In this document: one piece after another, positions 1-8,748 of the stretch
Position numbering within the stretch: position 1 is the first letter of the stretch
How the letters are laid out: every line of letters starts with the position of its first letter
Assembly (NCBI RefSeq): GCF_900230255.1
Contig: NZ_OCNJ01000006.1
Location: forward strand, 62,001 to 126,000
Origin: Caenispirillum bisanense
GTDB lineage: Bacteria; Pseudomonadota; Alphaproteobacteria; Rhodospirillales; Rhodospirillaceae
Direction of reading: 5' to 3'
Length of the DNA: 64,000 bases
Notes under the pieces: generated by a model
Seen by the model: only the letters and a program-made list of their open reading frames with translations
What the model was told of the DNA's origin: nothing
Databases searched by the model: none
Translations under genes and position numbers: made by a program

Positions 1-463
1 AGGCCTCACCTGCACCCTCGTCCTGCCGCCCGCCGCCATCGGCGCCGTCTCGGCGCTCGCCCAATCCGGCGCCGCCGCCGCCCCTGCGTCGGAGCCGGCG
101 TTCGCGGTGCACGCCCGCCGGCGCATTCTGGTGGTGGAGGACGAGGCCTTGCTCGCGACGGAAACCGCGGCCCTGCTGAGCAGTCTCGGATACGCCGCCG
201 TCGGCCCCGCCGTGACCCTGGACGAGGCGCTCGCGTTGGCTGCGACGGAACGGGATCTCGCCGCCGCCGTCCTCGACCTCAACCTCGGCGGCCGGTCGAG
301 CCTCGTGGTGGCGGACGTGCTGGAGGCGCGCGGCGTGGGGGTGGTCTTCGCCACCGGCTATGCCGACGCGCCCGTCCCGTCCCCCGAGGGACGCCGGCGC
401 CCGGTGGTCCAGAAGCCGGTCACCCCCGGCCGCCTGGCCGACGCCCTGCGCGAGGTCCTGTAG
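1..463 (+). CDS. Hybrid sensor histidine kinase, C-terminal part (ATPase end plus receiver domain)
   Basis: The reading frame is open from the left window edge, so the N-terminus is missing. The first residues (GLTCTLVLP) look like the last strand of a histidine-kinase ATPase domain, particularly the HWE/HisKA_2 kind. An Ala-rich linker of about 25 residues follows, then a complete CheY-like receiver domain with the acidic pair (VVEDE), a phospho-acceptor Asp in VLDLNLGG, the Thr switch in FATGYAD and the Lys in QKPVTP. The GTG at 107 could be taken as the start of a free receiver protein, but the in-frame kinase sequence upstream argues for a fusion. The input signal cannot be seen from this fragment. 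Confidence 0.8.
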   Translation, partial: GLTCTLVLPPAAIGAVSALAQSGAAAAPASEPAFAVHARRRILVVEDEALLATETAALLSSLGYAAVGPAVTLDEALALAATERDLAAAVLDLNLGGRSSLVVADVLEARGVGVVFATGYADAPVPSPEGRRRPVVQKPVTPGRLADALREVL

Positions 464-485
464 ACCCGCCGGCGCCGGCGGCACA

Positions 486-1418
486 TCAGCGCGCCGTACG
501 GCGGCGGATCATGACGCAGGCGACGGCCGAGACCACCAGCCCGAGGGCCGCCACCAGGCGGACCGTCAGCGCATCCCCCAGGATCAGCACCGAGCCGGAG
601 ACGCCGACCACCGGCACCAGAAGCGTCGCGACGGCGGCCTGCCCCACGGTCAGGCGCTTGACGATGAGGAACCACATCATCTGCGCGATGCAGATGGAGA
701 AGATCAGGTGATAACCGAGCGCCGTCCAGGTGCGCAGGCCCCACTCGCCGGGGCGCGGCGGGCCGTCCAGGACGCCCGCCAGCACCACCATGGGCACGGC
801 GGCCAGCACGTACTGCCAGCCGGTGACGACCACGGCGTGGCCGACCCACAGGCCGCGCCGCTTCATCAGCACCGTACCGAGCGCCCAGGACACCGCCGCC
901 CCCAGCACCAGCGCCGGCCCGAGCAGCGGCCCGGCCTCGCCGCGCACCGCCTCCGGCCCCAGCAGCACGAGCAGCCCCGACATGCCGAGGGCGAGGCCGA
1001 TCACCTGGCGCAGGCCCGGCCGCTCGCCGAGCAGCGGGATGGCGAGCAGCGTCGCCCACACCGGCATGGTGAAGGCGATGATGGCCGCCCGCGACGTCGG
1101 CATCATGAGCTGGGCATAGACCGTGCACATGTTGAAGGCGAAGATGTTCAACATGCCCGTCGCCGCCATCCACGGCACTTCGGCCATGGGGATGCGCAAG
1201 CGCAGGCCGCGGAAGCGAGCCCAGGCCAGAAGCCCGATGGCGCCGGTGGCGAAGCCGATGGCGCGCAGCGTCAGCGGCGGCATCTCGAACAGCACCGTCT
1301 TCACCGCCGGCCAGTTGCCGCCCCAGAACAGGCTGATGGTGAGGATCAGCAGGACCTTGAGCGCGGTGCCGCCGGCCTCGGTGGCGGGCAGGCCGGCGGC
1401 GGCGGTGCGGGCGGTCAT
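486..1418 (-). CDS. EamA/DMT-superfamily transporter
   Basis: A 310-residue, very hydrophobic protein with about ten predicted membrane spans in two EamA repeats, the usual length and layout of drug/metabolite exporters such as RhaT/YdcZ relatives. The first span carries the typical FWGGNWPAVK motif. The start is the ATG at 1418; longer readings run into a low-complexity stretch that overlaps the upstream cupin gene out of frame. It is the last gene of a leftward cluster and lies 4 bp after the cupin gene. It may export a product or toxic intermediate of that pathway; the substrate is not predictable from sequence. Confidence 0.85.
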   Translation of the reverse strand: MTARTAAAGLPATEAGGTALKVLLILTISLFWGGNWPAVKTVLFEMPPLTLRAIGFATGAIGLLAWARFRGLRLRIPMAEVPWMAATGMLNIFAFNMCTVYAQLMMPTSRAAIIAFTMPVWATLLAIPLLGERPGLRQVIGLALGMSGLLVLLGPEAVRGEAGPLLGPALVLGAAVSWALGTVLMKRRGLWVGHAVVVTGWQYVLAAVPMVVLAGVLDGPPRPGEWGLRTWTALGYHLIFSICIAQMMWFLIVKRLTVGQAAVATLLVPVVGVSGSVLILGDALTVRLVAALGLVVSAVACVMIRRRTAR

Positions 1419-1422
1419 GGCG

Positions 1423-1725
1423 TCACGACCGCGCGGCGGGTTCGAGGAATTCCACCTCGACGAAGACCAGTTCGCCCGGCCCTTCGTTGACGACGTTGTG
1501 CGCCACACCCGCCTGGCGGAAGTAGCTGCGGCCCGGCTCCAGGTCGGCATGGGTGACGGAGCCGTCGGGGTGCTCCAGGCGCATACGGCTCGCCGTCACG
1601 GGCACGATGACGTAGTCGTATTCGTGGGTGTGGAAGCCGGTTTCGGCGCCCGGCGCGAAGCGCCATTCGGTGACCCGGGTGCGGGCGGCGTCGACATGGG
1701 TGGTGGAGGTGGCGGTCTCGGTCAC
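1423..1725 (-). CDS. Small cupin-domain protein
   Basis: A 100-residue single-domain cupin. The first cupin motif is recognisable around residues 25-45 (Gly-x5-His-x-His with a following Tyr/Asp/Tyr, HTHEYDY) and the second around residues 70-80 (YFRQAGVAHNVVN). The two His of HTH, the later His and possibly Glu are candidate metal ligands. Small cupins of this kind bind or isomerise small acids, but the reaction cannot be assigned. The start overlaps the stop of the upstream deacetylase-like gene by 4 bp, which suggests translational coupling and a role in the same pathway. Confidence 0.8.
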   Translation of the reverse strand: MTETATSTTHVDAARTRVTEWRFAPGAETGFHTHEYDYVIVPVTASRMRLEHPDGSVTHADLEPGRSYFRQAGVAHNVVNEGPGELVFVEVEFLEPAARS

Positions 1726-2783
1726 GGGGTGGTGCTCCGCAAGGTGTCCTCGAAGCCGTCGAGGAAGCTGGTCAGGTTGGCCGCCAGGTGATCGACGGCA
1801 TAGCCGCCTTCCTGGATCAGCACGGTGGGCAGGCCGGTGGCGGCGATGCGCCGGCCCAGATGCCCGAAGCCGGGGGTGGTGACACCGAAGGCCGCGAGCG
1901 GATCATCCTTGAACGTGTCGAAGCCGAGGGACAGGACCACTACGGTCGGCGCGAACCGGCCGATGGCGGCGAGTGCCGTGTCGACCGTCGCCAGGAACGT
2001 GTCCTCGTCGGTGCCGAGCGGCAGCGGCAGGTTCAGGGTATAGCCCTCGCCGCGCCCGGTGCCGCGCTCGTGCGCATGGCCGGCCATGAAGGGATAGAAG
2101 GCGTTGGGATCGCCGTGGACGGACACGAAGAACACGTCGTCGCGCTCGCGGAAGACGGCCTGGGTGCCGTTGCCGTGGTGGACGTCGACGTCGAACACCG
2201 CCACCCGCGGCGGCTTGCCCTGGCTCGCCAGCAGGCGCACCGCCTCCTCGGCCGCGATGGCGGCGTGGTTGAGGTAGCAGAAGCCGCCGGCGAGGTCCGG
2301 CCCGGCGTGATGGCCCGGCGGCCGGCAGAGGGCATAGGCCGCCCGCTCGCCGTCCGCCACCACCGCCCGCGTGGCGGCGACGGCGCAGTCGGAGGCCGCC
2401 TTGGTGGCCGCCCAGGTCCCCTCGGCGATGGGGCAGGCGGTGTCGCTCATGTGGAAGCCCGCCTGCCCCACCACGTGCGTCGGGTATGACGTCATGTCCG
2501 GCCCGCGGTGGACGTTGGGGATGACGGCCGAGGCGCTGTCGGGCAGCGCCACCCAGCGGGCGTGCGCGGTTTCCAGGAAGGCCAGGTATTCCGGCGTATG
2601 GACGGCGGCGCGCGCCGCCGGGCCGGCGTCGGGCGCCTGTTCCAGGCGGTCGCCGCGGGCGCGCAGGGCGCTCATCACCGCCTCCACCCGCTCGGGCTTT
2701 TCGGGCACCGGCTTGGGCTGGCCGCGCACCAGGAACTGCGGCGGCTTATGCAGGGCGGTGTCCGGGTGGTGGAAGCAGAGCAT
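1722..2783 (-). CDS. Acetylpolyamine amidohydrolase / class II histone-deacetylase-fold enzyme
   Basis: A 353-residue zinc amidohydrolase of the arginase/deacetylase fold. The active site is complete: the tandem His pair in RPPGHHAG (158-159), metal ligands Asp200 and His202 in DVDVHHGNGTQ, and a third Asp near 289 in LSLGFDTF. A Gly-Gly-Tyr (QEGGY) closes the pocket. Bacterial relatives remove acetyl groups from polyamines or other small N-acetylated molecules rather than from histones. It lies between an M20 amidohydrolase and a cupin in a leftward cluster with a peptide/opine-type ABC importer, so it probably deacylates an imported N-acyl compound; that is inference. Confidence 0.88.
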   Translation of the reverse strand: MLCFHHPDTALHKPPQFLVRGQPKPVPEKPERVEAVMSALRARGDRLEQAPDAGPAARAAVHTPEYLAFLETAHARWVALPDSASAVIPNVHRGPDMTSYPTHVVGQAGFHMSDTACPIAEGTWAATKAASDCAVAATRAVVADGERAAYALCRPPGHHAGPDLAGGFCYLNHAAIAAEEAVRLLASQGKPPRVAVFDVDVHHGNGTQAVFRERDDVFFVSVHGDPNAFYPFMAGHAHERGTGRGEGYTLNLPLPLGTDEDTFLATVDTALAAIGRFAPTVVVLSLGFDTFKDDPLAAFGVTTPGFGHLGRRIAATGLPTVLIQEGGYAVDHLAANLTSFLDGFEDTLRSTTP

Positions 2784-2815
2784 GAGCGTCTCCTCGGGGC
2801 AAAGGGCGAGGGGTT

Positions 2816-2837
2816 CCGGCGCCCCGCAAAGCGCCGG
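2816..2837. other. GC-rich hairpin between the M20 hydrolase and deacetylase genes
   Basis: Seven-base arms (CCGGCGC / GCGCCGG) around an 8-nt loop, in the 106-bp gap between two leftward genes. The T-rich tract follows it only in the rightward direction, where no gene ends, so it is not an obvious terminator of the cluster. It could stabilise or attenuate the leftward mRNA. Confidence 0.35.
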
Positions 2838-2889
2838 CTTTTGTTCTTGTTCAGGACCTTACGGCGTCGCCTTGCGACGCAACGGGAGG

Positions 2890-4128
2890 CTAGCCGGCGG
2901 TCTGCCGCACCGCCTCGAACAGCACGGCGCAGCCGCGCTCGGCGTCTTCGGGGCGGATGTTCTCCGCCTCGTTGTGGCTGATGCCGTCTTCGCAGGGGAT
3001 GAAGACCATGGCCGTCGGGCACACCCGCGCCACATAGACCGCATCGTGCCCGGCGCCCGAGACGATATCGCGGGAGCGGTAGCCGAAGCCCTCCGCCGCC
3101 GCGCGCACGCGCTGGACCAGCTCAGGCGCGAAGGGGGTGGAGGGGAAGTGCCAGAACTCGGAAATCTCCACCGTCACGCCGGCGGCGTCGCACAGCGCCT
3201 GCGTCTCGTCGCGGAAGCGGCGGTCGAAGCCGGCCAGCGTGGCGTCGTCGGGGTGGCGCAGGTCGACGGTCAGGAAGACCCGGCCGGGGATGACGTTGCG
3301 CGAGTGCGGATGCACGTCGAGGATGCCGACGGTGGCGCAGGCTTCCTCGCCGCCTTCCAGGCCGATGCGGTTGACCCGGTCGACCACGCGGGCACCGGCC
3401 ACCAGGGCGTCGCGGCGCAGGCGCATGGGCGTCGGGCCGGCGTGGGCTTCCTGGCCGGTGATGGTGACTTCGTACCACCGCTGCCCTTGCGCGCCGGTGA
3501 CGACGCCGATCTGCGCGCCCTCGTGCTCCAGGATCGGCCCCTGCTCGATGTGCGCCTCGAAATAGGCGGCGAAGGGGCGGCTGCGGTGGTCGGCGGCGAG
3601 CGGCCCACGCCAGCCGAGGCGCTCCAGCTCATCGCCCAGGCGGGCGCCGTCCTGGCCCACCTTGTCGAGGATCTCCTGCTCGCCGAACACGCCGGCCCAG
3701 ACGCCGGAGCCCATCATGGGCGGCGAGAAGCGGGCGCCTTCCTCGTTCATCCACACGGCGACCTCGACCGGGTGCGCGGTCTCGATGCCCTTGTCGTTCA
3801 GGCTCTGCAGCACTTCCATGCCGGCCAGCACGCCGAACACGCCGTCGAAGCGGCCGCCGGTCGGCTGGGTGTCGAGGTGGCTGCCCATGACCACGGGCGG
3901 CAGGTGCGGATCCCGGCCGGGGCGGCGGATGACCATGGAGCCGATGGCGTCGACGGCGACCGAGCAGCCGGCGGCCTCGGCCCACTGGCGCAGCAGGGCG
4001 CGGCCGGCGGCATCCTCGTCGGTGAGCGCGAGGCGGCGGCTGCCGCCCTTGTCGGTGGCGCCGATCTCGGCCATCTGCATGAGCATGCGCCACAGGCGGG
4101 CGGCATCGATGGGACGGGCGTCGGACAT
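2890..4128 (-). CDS. Zn-dependent M20 amidohydrolase (allantoate / N-carbamoyl-L-amino-acid hydrolase type)
   Basis: A 412-residue M20/M28-fold enzyme of the HyuC/AllC family. Metal-binding residues are visible: His84 in GSHLDTQ, Asp95 in GGRFDGVFG, the Glu pair 129-130 in MNEEG, and a later His in the EAHIEQGPILE block typical of the family. The dimerisation domain with the QEAHAGPTPM motif sits mid-protein. Known members hydrolyse allantoate, ureidoglycolate, N-carbamoyl amino acids or beta-ureidopropionate to release an amino acid, ammonia and CO2. The gene follows a ketopantoate-reductase-like gene by 18 bp. The exact substrate is unknown. Confidence 0.88.
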   Translation of the reverse strand: MSDARPIDAARLWRMLMQMAEIGATDKGGSRRLALTDEDAAGRALLRQWAEAAGCSVAVDAIGSMVIRRPGRDPHLPPVVMGSHLDTQPTGGRFDGVFGVLAGMEVLQSLNDKGIETAHPVEVAVWMNEEGARFSPPMMGSGVWAGVFGEQEILDKVGQDGARLGDELERLGWRGPLAADHRSRPFAAYFEAHIEQGPILEHEGAQIGVVTGAQGQRWYEVTITGQEAHAGPTPMRLRRDALVAGARVVDRVNRIGLEGGEEACATVGILDVHPHSRNVIPGRVFLTVDLRHPDDATLAGFDRRFRDETQALCDAAGVTVEISEFWHFPSTPFAPELVQRVRAAAEGFGYRSRDIVSGAGHDAVYVARVCPTAMVFIPCEDGISHNEAENIRPEDAERGCAVLFEAVRQTAG

Positions 4129-4146
4129 TCTCTTGGTGTTCCTCTC

Positions 4147-5160
4147 TCAGGCGGCCTGGACGGTGGTGCCGTCGCCGCGCTGGCGGGCCTTCATCTCGAC
4201 CAGGGCCGCGACGGTCTCCACCGTCGGCGTCGGCACGCCCACCAGGGCGCCCAGTTCGGCGACGGAGCGGACGATGGCGTCCACCTCCAGCCGGCGCCCG
4301 GCCTCCATGTCCTGCAGCATGCTGGTGCGGTAGTCGCCGACCGCCTGGGCCATGCTGATGCGCGCCTCGATGGTGGTGGTGAAGGTGACGCCGAGCTTTT
4401 CGGCCACCGCCTTCGCCTCCGCCATGAGCTGCGCCGAGACCGAACGGGTGCCCGGATCGCTGCACAGCACGCCGAGCGTGGCGCCGGTGAGCGCGCTCAA
4501 GGGGTTGAAGGCGAGGTTGCCCCACAGCTTGGTCCAGATGTCGGTGCGGATGTCGAGGCTGCCGCGGGCCTGGAAGCCGGCGAGGCCGAACAGCTCCACC
4601 ACCGCCTCGACCCCGGCCGTGCGCCGCCCGAGCGGGTCGCCGAAGATGAAGCGCTGGTCGTCGCGGTGGTGGATGCGCCCCGGCCCCTCGCCTTCCACCG
4701 ACACCCAGGTGACGGAGCCGACGACGCGGTCGGCGGGGATGGCGCGCTCCAGCAGGCCGTCCGGGTCCACCGAGCGGAGGCGACAGCCGCCGAGCGGCTC
4801 CGGCTGACCGTGCGGGTACCACCAGGGGATGCCGTTGATCATGGGCACCACCACCGTCTCCGGCCCCATCAGGGCGCCGAGACTGTCGAGCGCGCCGGTC
4901 AGGGCGTGGGCCTTGACGCACAGGAACACGATGTCCTGCCGTCCAGCCGACAGCGGGTCGTCGGTGACCGAGACCGGCACCCGCGACACCCGCCCCTGCG
5001 GCGAGATCATGGTGATGCCGTCCCGCCGGATGACGTCGGCCGTGGCGCTGCGGGCGACCAGGGTCAGGTCGGCGGGCGTTGCGGTCAGGCGGGCGGCCAG
5101 CAGGCTGCCGATGGCGCCGGCTCCGACGATGGCGACCTTGGGCGATGGAGCCTTGGTCAT
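4147..5160 (-). CDS. 2-dehydropantoate 2-reductase family (PanE/ApbA-like)
   Basis: A 337-residue NAD(P)-dependent oxidoreductase. The N-terminal Rossmann motif is GAGAIGSLLA (residues 12-21). A helical C-terminal ketopantoate-reductase domain follows, with a conserved Lys (FLCVKAHAL) and the KLWGNLAFNPLSALTG block. PanE proper makes D-pantoate, but catabolic clusters often hold PanE-like paralogues acting on other 2-keto or 2-hydroxy acids. The ATG at 5160 overlaps the stop of the upstream ABC ATPase gene by 4 bp, so the enzyme is co-translated with the importer and is more likely catabolic than biosynthetic. Confidence 0.87.
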   Translation of the reverse strand: MTKAPSPKVAIVGAGAIGSLLAARLTATPADLTLVARSATADVIRRDGITMISPQGRVSRVPVSVTDDPLSAGRQDIVFLCVKAHALTGALDSLGALMGPETVVVPMINGIPWWYPHGQPEPLGGCRLRSVDPDGLLERAIPADRVVGSVTWVSVEGEGPGRIHHRDDQRFIFGDPLGRRTAGVEAVVELFGLAGFQARGSLDIRTDIWTKLWGNLAFNPLSALTGATLGVLCSDPGTRSVSAQLMAEAKAVAEKLGVTFTTTIEARISMAQAVGDYRTSMLQDMEAGRRLEVDAIVRSVAELGALVGVPTPTVETVAALVEMKARQRGDGTTVQAA

Positions 5161-6830
5161 GCCACGGCCCCCCGCCCGTCGTGCGTGCCGCCGTGGCGGC
5201 GCGCCCGCAGGTCCTCGGGGATCTCCCACCCGCGGCCCGGAATGGCGTCGAGCAGCGTGCGGGTATAGGGGTGCTGCGGGTTCTGGAACACCTCGCGCGC
5301 CGTGTTCATCTCGACGATCACGCCCTTCTGCATGACGGCGATGGTGTCGCACACCTGGGCAGCGACGCGCAGGTCGTGGGTGATGAACAGCATGGACAGG
5401 CCGAGGCGATGGCGGATCTCGTCCAGCAGGTCCAGCACCTGGGTCTGCACCGAGACGTCGAGCGCCGACACCGGCTCGTCGGCGATGATGAGCTTGGGCT
5501 CCAGCGCCAGGGCGCGGGCGATGGAGATGCGCTGCCGCTGGCCGCCGGAAAACTCGTGCGGATACCGTTCCGCCGCCTGCTCCGGCAGCCCGACCAGGCG
5601 CAGCAGCTCGCGCGCACGGTCCAGCGCCTTGGCGCGCGGCTCGCCGAAGGCGATCGGCCCCTGGGCGATGATGTCGGCCACCTTGTGCCGCGGGTTGAGC
5701 GAGGCGTAAGGGTCCTGGAAGATCATCTGGATGTCCTTGCGGAACGGCCGGAACCGCTTGCGGTCCAGCGCCACCAGATCCTGCCCCTGGTAGAGGATGC
5801 GGCCGCCGTCGGCCTTGTGCAGACCGACGATGCAGCGCCCGAGGGTCGACTTGCCCGAGCCGCTCTCGCCCACCACGCCGACCGTCTCGCCGGGGTGGAT
5901 GGTCAGGGTGATGTCGCGCCCGGCGACGATCTGTCGCCCCTTGCGCAGGAAGCCGCCGCCCAGGTGGAAGGTCTTGCACACCTTGTCGGCCTGCAGCAGC
6001 GCCTCGCCCTGCTTCAGGAAGTCGTCGCGGTGCTCGATGTAGTGGGGCACGGCGGCGATGAGGTCGCGGGTATAGGGGTGCTTGGGGGCGTTCAGCATCT
6101 GCTCGGCGGTGCCGATCTCGACGCACCGGCCGTGCTGCATGACGGCGACGTGGGTGGCGATCTCGGCCACCACGCCGAAGTCGTGGGTGATGAACATGAC
6201 GCCCATCTCCTTCTCCGCCTGCAACGTGCGGATCAGGTCGAGGATCTGCTTCTGGGTCGTCACGTCGAGCGCCGTGGTCGGCTCGTCGGCGATGAGGATG
6301 TCGGGCTCCAGCGCCAGCGCCATGGCGATCATCACGCGCTGCCGCTGGCCGCCCGACAGGCGGAACGGATAGCTGCGGCGCAGGTGCTCGGGGTCGGGCA
6401 GGCCGACATCGGCCAGCAGTTCCACCACGCGCGCCCGCCGGCCGGCCTTGTCCAGGTCGGAGTGGGCCTTCAGGCTTTCCTCGATCTGGTCGCCGACGGT
6501 CATCAGCGGGTTGAGCGCCGTCATGGGCTCCTGGAAGATCATGGCGATGCGGCCGCCGCGAAGGCTGCGCTGCTCGGCTTCGGTCATGGTCAGGATGTCG
6601 CGGCCGCGATAGAGCGCCTGGCCGCCGGTGACCTTGACGTGGGGCTTGGGCAGCAGGCCCATGACCGCGTGGGCCGTCATGGACTTGCCGGAGCCGGACT
6701 CGCCGACCACGCAGAGGATCTCGTTCTTGCCGATGGTGAGCGAGATGCCCTCCACCGCATTGGGCCGTTCCGCCCCTTCGGGCAGGGCGACCGTCAGGTC
6801 GCGGACGTCGAGCAGGATGTCGGACATCAT
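5157..6830 (-). CDS. Dipeptide/oligopeptide-type ABC transporter ATPase, fused DppD-DppF
   Basis: A 557-residue protein with two complete ABC ATPase domains in tandem, replacing the separate D and F subunits. Domain 1 (about 1-260) has Walker A GESGSGKS at 43-50, the LSGGQRQR signature and [12 protein letters not shown]. Domain 2 (about 280-530) repeats [16 protein letters not shown] and [12 protein letters not shown]. Each domain ends with the C-terminal extension seen in peptide/opine/nickel transporter ATPases (PYTRDL, PYTRTL). It energises import through the two permeases encoded just upstream, with 4-bp overlaps on both sides. Confidence 0.93.
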   Translation of the reverse strand: MMSDILLDVRDLTVALPEGAERPNAVEGISLTIGKNEILCVVGESGSGKSMTAHAVMGLLPKPHVKVTGGQALYRGRDILTMTEAEQRSLRGGRIAMIFQEPMTALNPLMTVGDQIEESLKAHSDLDKAGRRARVVELLADVGLPDPEHLRRSYPFRLSGGQRQRVMIAMALALEPDILIADEPTTALDVTTQKQILDLIRTLQAEKEMGVMFITHDFGVVAEIATHVAVMQHGRCVEIGTAEQMLNAPKHPYTRDLIAAVPHYIEHRDDFLKQGEALLQADKVCKTFHLGGGFLRKGRQIVAGRDITLTIHPGETVGVVGESGSGKSTLGRCIVGLHKADGGRILYQGQDLVALDRKRFRPFRKDIQMIFQDPYASLNPRHKVADIIAQGPIAFGEPRAKALDRARELLRLVGLPEQAAERYPHEFSGGQRQRISIARALALEPKLIIADEPVSALDVSVQTQVLDLLDEIRHRLGLSMLFITHDLRVAAQVCDTIAVMQKGVIVEMNTAREVFQNPQHPYTRTLLDAIPGRGWEIPEDLRARRHGGTHDGRGAVA

Positions 6831-7669
6831 GCCCTCCCCTTGCGAGCCAGTTTCGGGTTCATGGCGTCGTTCAGCCCTTCACCCACCAGGTTGAGCGCGA
6901 GCACGGTCAGCAGGATCGCGATGCCGGGGAAGAAGCTCATCCACCACGCCTGCCGGATCACCGTGCGGGCGGCGCCGATCATGTAGCCCCAGCTCATGAC
7001 GTTGGGATCACCCAGGCCGAGGAAGCTGAGCGAGCTTTCCAGCAGGATCGCCGTCGCCACCATCAGCGAAGCCGAGACGATGATCGGCGACAGGCTGTTG
7101 GGCAGGATCTGGCGGAAGATGATGGTGCCGGTCCCCTGCCCCGTCGTCACCGCCGCCTGCACGAATTCGCGCGACCGCAGCGCCATGAACTCGCCGCGGG
7201 CGAGGCGCGCCAGCGGCGGCCAGCTGACGATGGCGATGGCGATGACGATGTTGGCGATGGTCGGCGTGAAGATGGCGACCAGCACCACCGCCAGCACGAA
7301 GTTCGGGATGGTCTGGAACAGTTCGGTGAAGCGCATGATGGCGTCGTCGATGCGCCCGCCGTGGAAGCCGGCAACGGCGCCCAGCGTCACGCCGATGAGC
7401 AGGGCGACCGCCGTCGACGTCAGGCCGATGAGCAGCGACACCCGCGCCCCGTGGACGATGCCGGCGGCGATGTCGCGCCCGAGCGTGTCGGAGCCGAGCA
7501 CCGCGTCTTCCGACAGCGGCGGCTGGAACGGGATGGTCGACATCTCCCACGGGCTGGTGGGGTAGATCAGGTCGGCGAACAGGGCGCAGATTACGACGGC
7601 CGCCATGATGGCGAGGCCGACGACGGCGCCGCGGTTGCGGGCGAAGGCCTTCCAGAAATCGCGGTTCAT
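6827..7669 (-). CDS. ABC transporter permease, DppC/OppC type
   Basis: A 280-residue inner-membrane protein with an N-terminal cytoplasmic stretch, one early span, the periplasmic LGSDTLGRDI motif of the DppC/GsiD subgroup, and five further spans. The EAA loop that contacts the ATPase is present around residues 165-185 (SREFVQAAVTTGQG). It pairs with the DppB-type permease one base upstream and overlaps the fused ATPase gene by 4 bp. The substrate is set by the binding protein encoded further upstream. Confidence 0.93.
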   Translation of the reverse strand: MNRDFWKAFARNRGAVVGLAIMAAVVICALFADLIYPTSPWEMSTIPFQPPLSEDAVLGSDTLGRDIAAGIVHGARVSLLIGLTSTAVALLIGVTLGAVAGFHGGRIDDAIMRFTELFQTIPNFVLAVVLVAIFTPTIANIVIAIAIVSWPPLARLARGEFMALRSREFVQAAVTTGQGTGTIIFRQILPNSLSPIIVSASLMVATAILLESSLSFLGLGDPNVMSWGYMIGAARTVIRQAWWMSFFPGIAILLTVLALNLVGEGLNDAMNPKLARKGRA

Positions 7670-7670
7670 G

Positions 7671-8648
7671 TCAGGCCACCTCGATGCGCGGGTCGACCAG
7701 CGAGTAGACGAGGTCGGTGAGGATGTTGAAGACGATCACCAGGACCGACGTGACGAAGAAGATGCCGAGCAGCACCTGGTAGTCGCGCTGCAGCACGGCG
7801 TCGAAGGCGAGCCGGCCGATGCCGGGCCAGGCGAACACCGTCTCGATGAGGATGGAGCCGCCGACCAGATGCCCCGCCTGGATGCCGGCGAAGGTGATGA
7901 CCGGCAGGATGGCGTTGCGCAGCACGTGCTTGAGCACGATGCGCGTCTCCCCCAGGCCCTTGGCGCGGGCGGTCTTCACGAAGTCCATGTCGCGGACTTC
8001 CAGGATGGAGGCGCGGGTCAGGCGGGCATAGACGGCCATGTAGAACAGGCCGAGCGTCAGCACCGGCAGCACCATGTGGGCGGCGATGTCGGTCACGCGC
8101 TCCCACCCCGTATAGCCGGCGCCGATGGTCTCGTAGCCGAAGGCCGGCAGCCAGCCGAGCTGCACCGAGAACAGCAGGATCAGCATGAGGCCGACCCAGA
8201 AGATGGGGGTGGCGTAACTGACCAGGGCGAGCACCGTGATGGCACTGTCCGACCACCGGCCGACGTTCTGGGCGGCCAGCGTGCCGAGCCCGATGCCGGC
8301 GGCGAGCGCCAGGACGAAGGCGGCACCGGTCAGGATCAGGGTTGCCGGCAGGCGCTCGGCGATGAGGTCCCACACCGGGCGCTGCTGGCGGTAGGAATAA
8401 CCGAGGTCGCCGGTCGCCACGTCGGCGAGGTAGATGCCGAGCTGTTCGTGCAGCGGCCGGTCGAGGCCGAACTGCTCGCGCAGCTGCTGGACGAACTGCT
8501 CGTCGGCGGCGCCGGCTTCGCCGGCCATGACCGTGGCCGGGTCGCCGGGCGCGGCGCGGACCAGGAGGAAGTTGATCACCACGATGGCGAAGAGGATGAA
8601 GACGGCCTTGAACAGCCGCCTTCCCAGGAACGATGCGATGGCGGCCAT
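7671..8648 (-). CDS. ABC transporter permease, DppB/OppB type
   Basis: A 325-residue membrane protein with six predicted spans. The N-terminus has the family signature FLGRRLFKAVFILFAIVV followed by PGDPA, and the EAA loop is at about 220-240 (DMDFVKTARAKGLGE). It forms the pore with the DppC-type subunit. It lies 100 bp downstream of the solute-binding-protein gene; that gap holds an inverted repeat (CGGGAC at 8707-8712, GTCCCG at 8729-8734) that might lower permease expression relative to the binding protein. Confidence 0.93.
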   Translation of the reverse strand: MAAIASFLGRRLFKAVFILFAIVVINFLLVRAAPGDPATVMAGEAGAADEQFVQQLREQFGLDRPLHEQLGIYLADVATGDLGYSYRQQRPVWDLIAERLPATLILTGAAFVLALAAGIGLGTLAAQNVGRWSDSAITVLALVSYATPIFWVGLMLILLFSVQLGWLPAFGYETIGAGYTGWERVTDIAAHMVLPVLTLGLFYMAVYARLTRASILEVRDMDFVKTARAKGLGETRIVLKHVLRNAILPVITFAGIQAGHLVGGSILIETVFAWPGIGRLAFDAVLQRDYQVLLGIFFVTSVLVIVFNILTDLVYSLVDPRIEVA

Positions 8649-8748
8649 GGGCGCTCAGGCTCTCTCGCTGGGATGAGGGAATGCGATGGGGGACGGAGGC
8701 GCCCGGCGGGACGACGCGCGACGGCGCCGTCCCGGCCGGTGAAAACCG

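Noticed and set aside
107-463. A free-standing single-domain response regulator starting at the GTG 107
   Set aside because: The frame is open to the window edge and the upstream residues resemble the end of a histidine-kinase ATPase domain, so a hybrid kinase is more likely.
2371-5268. A 965-codon open frame on the plus strand
   Set aside because: It lies antisense to three well-supported genes (deacetylase, M20 hydrolase, PanE-like). Its translation is low-complexity His/Ala/Gly/Arg-rich sequence, a by-product of high third-position GC.
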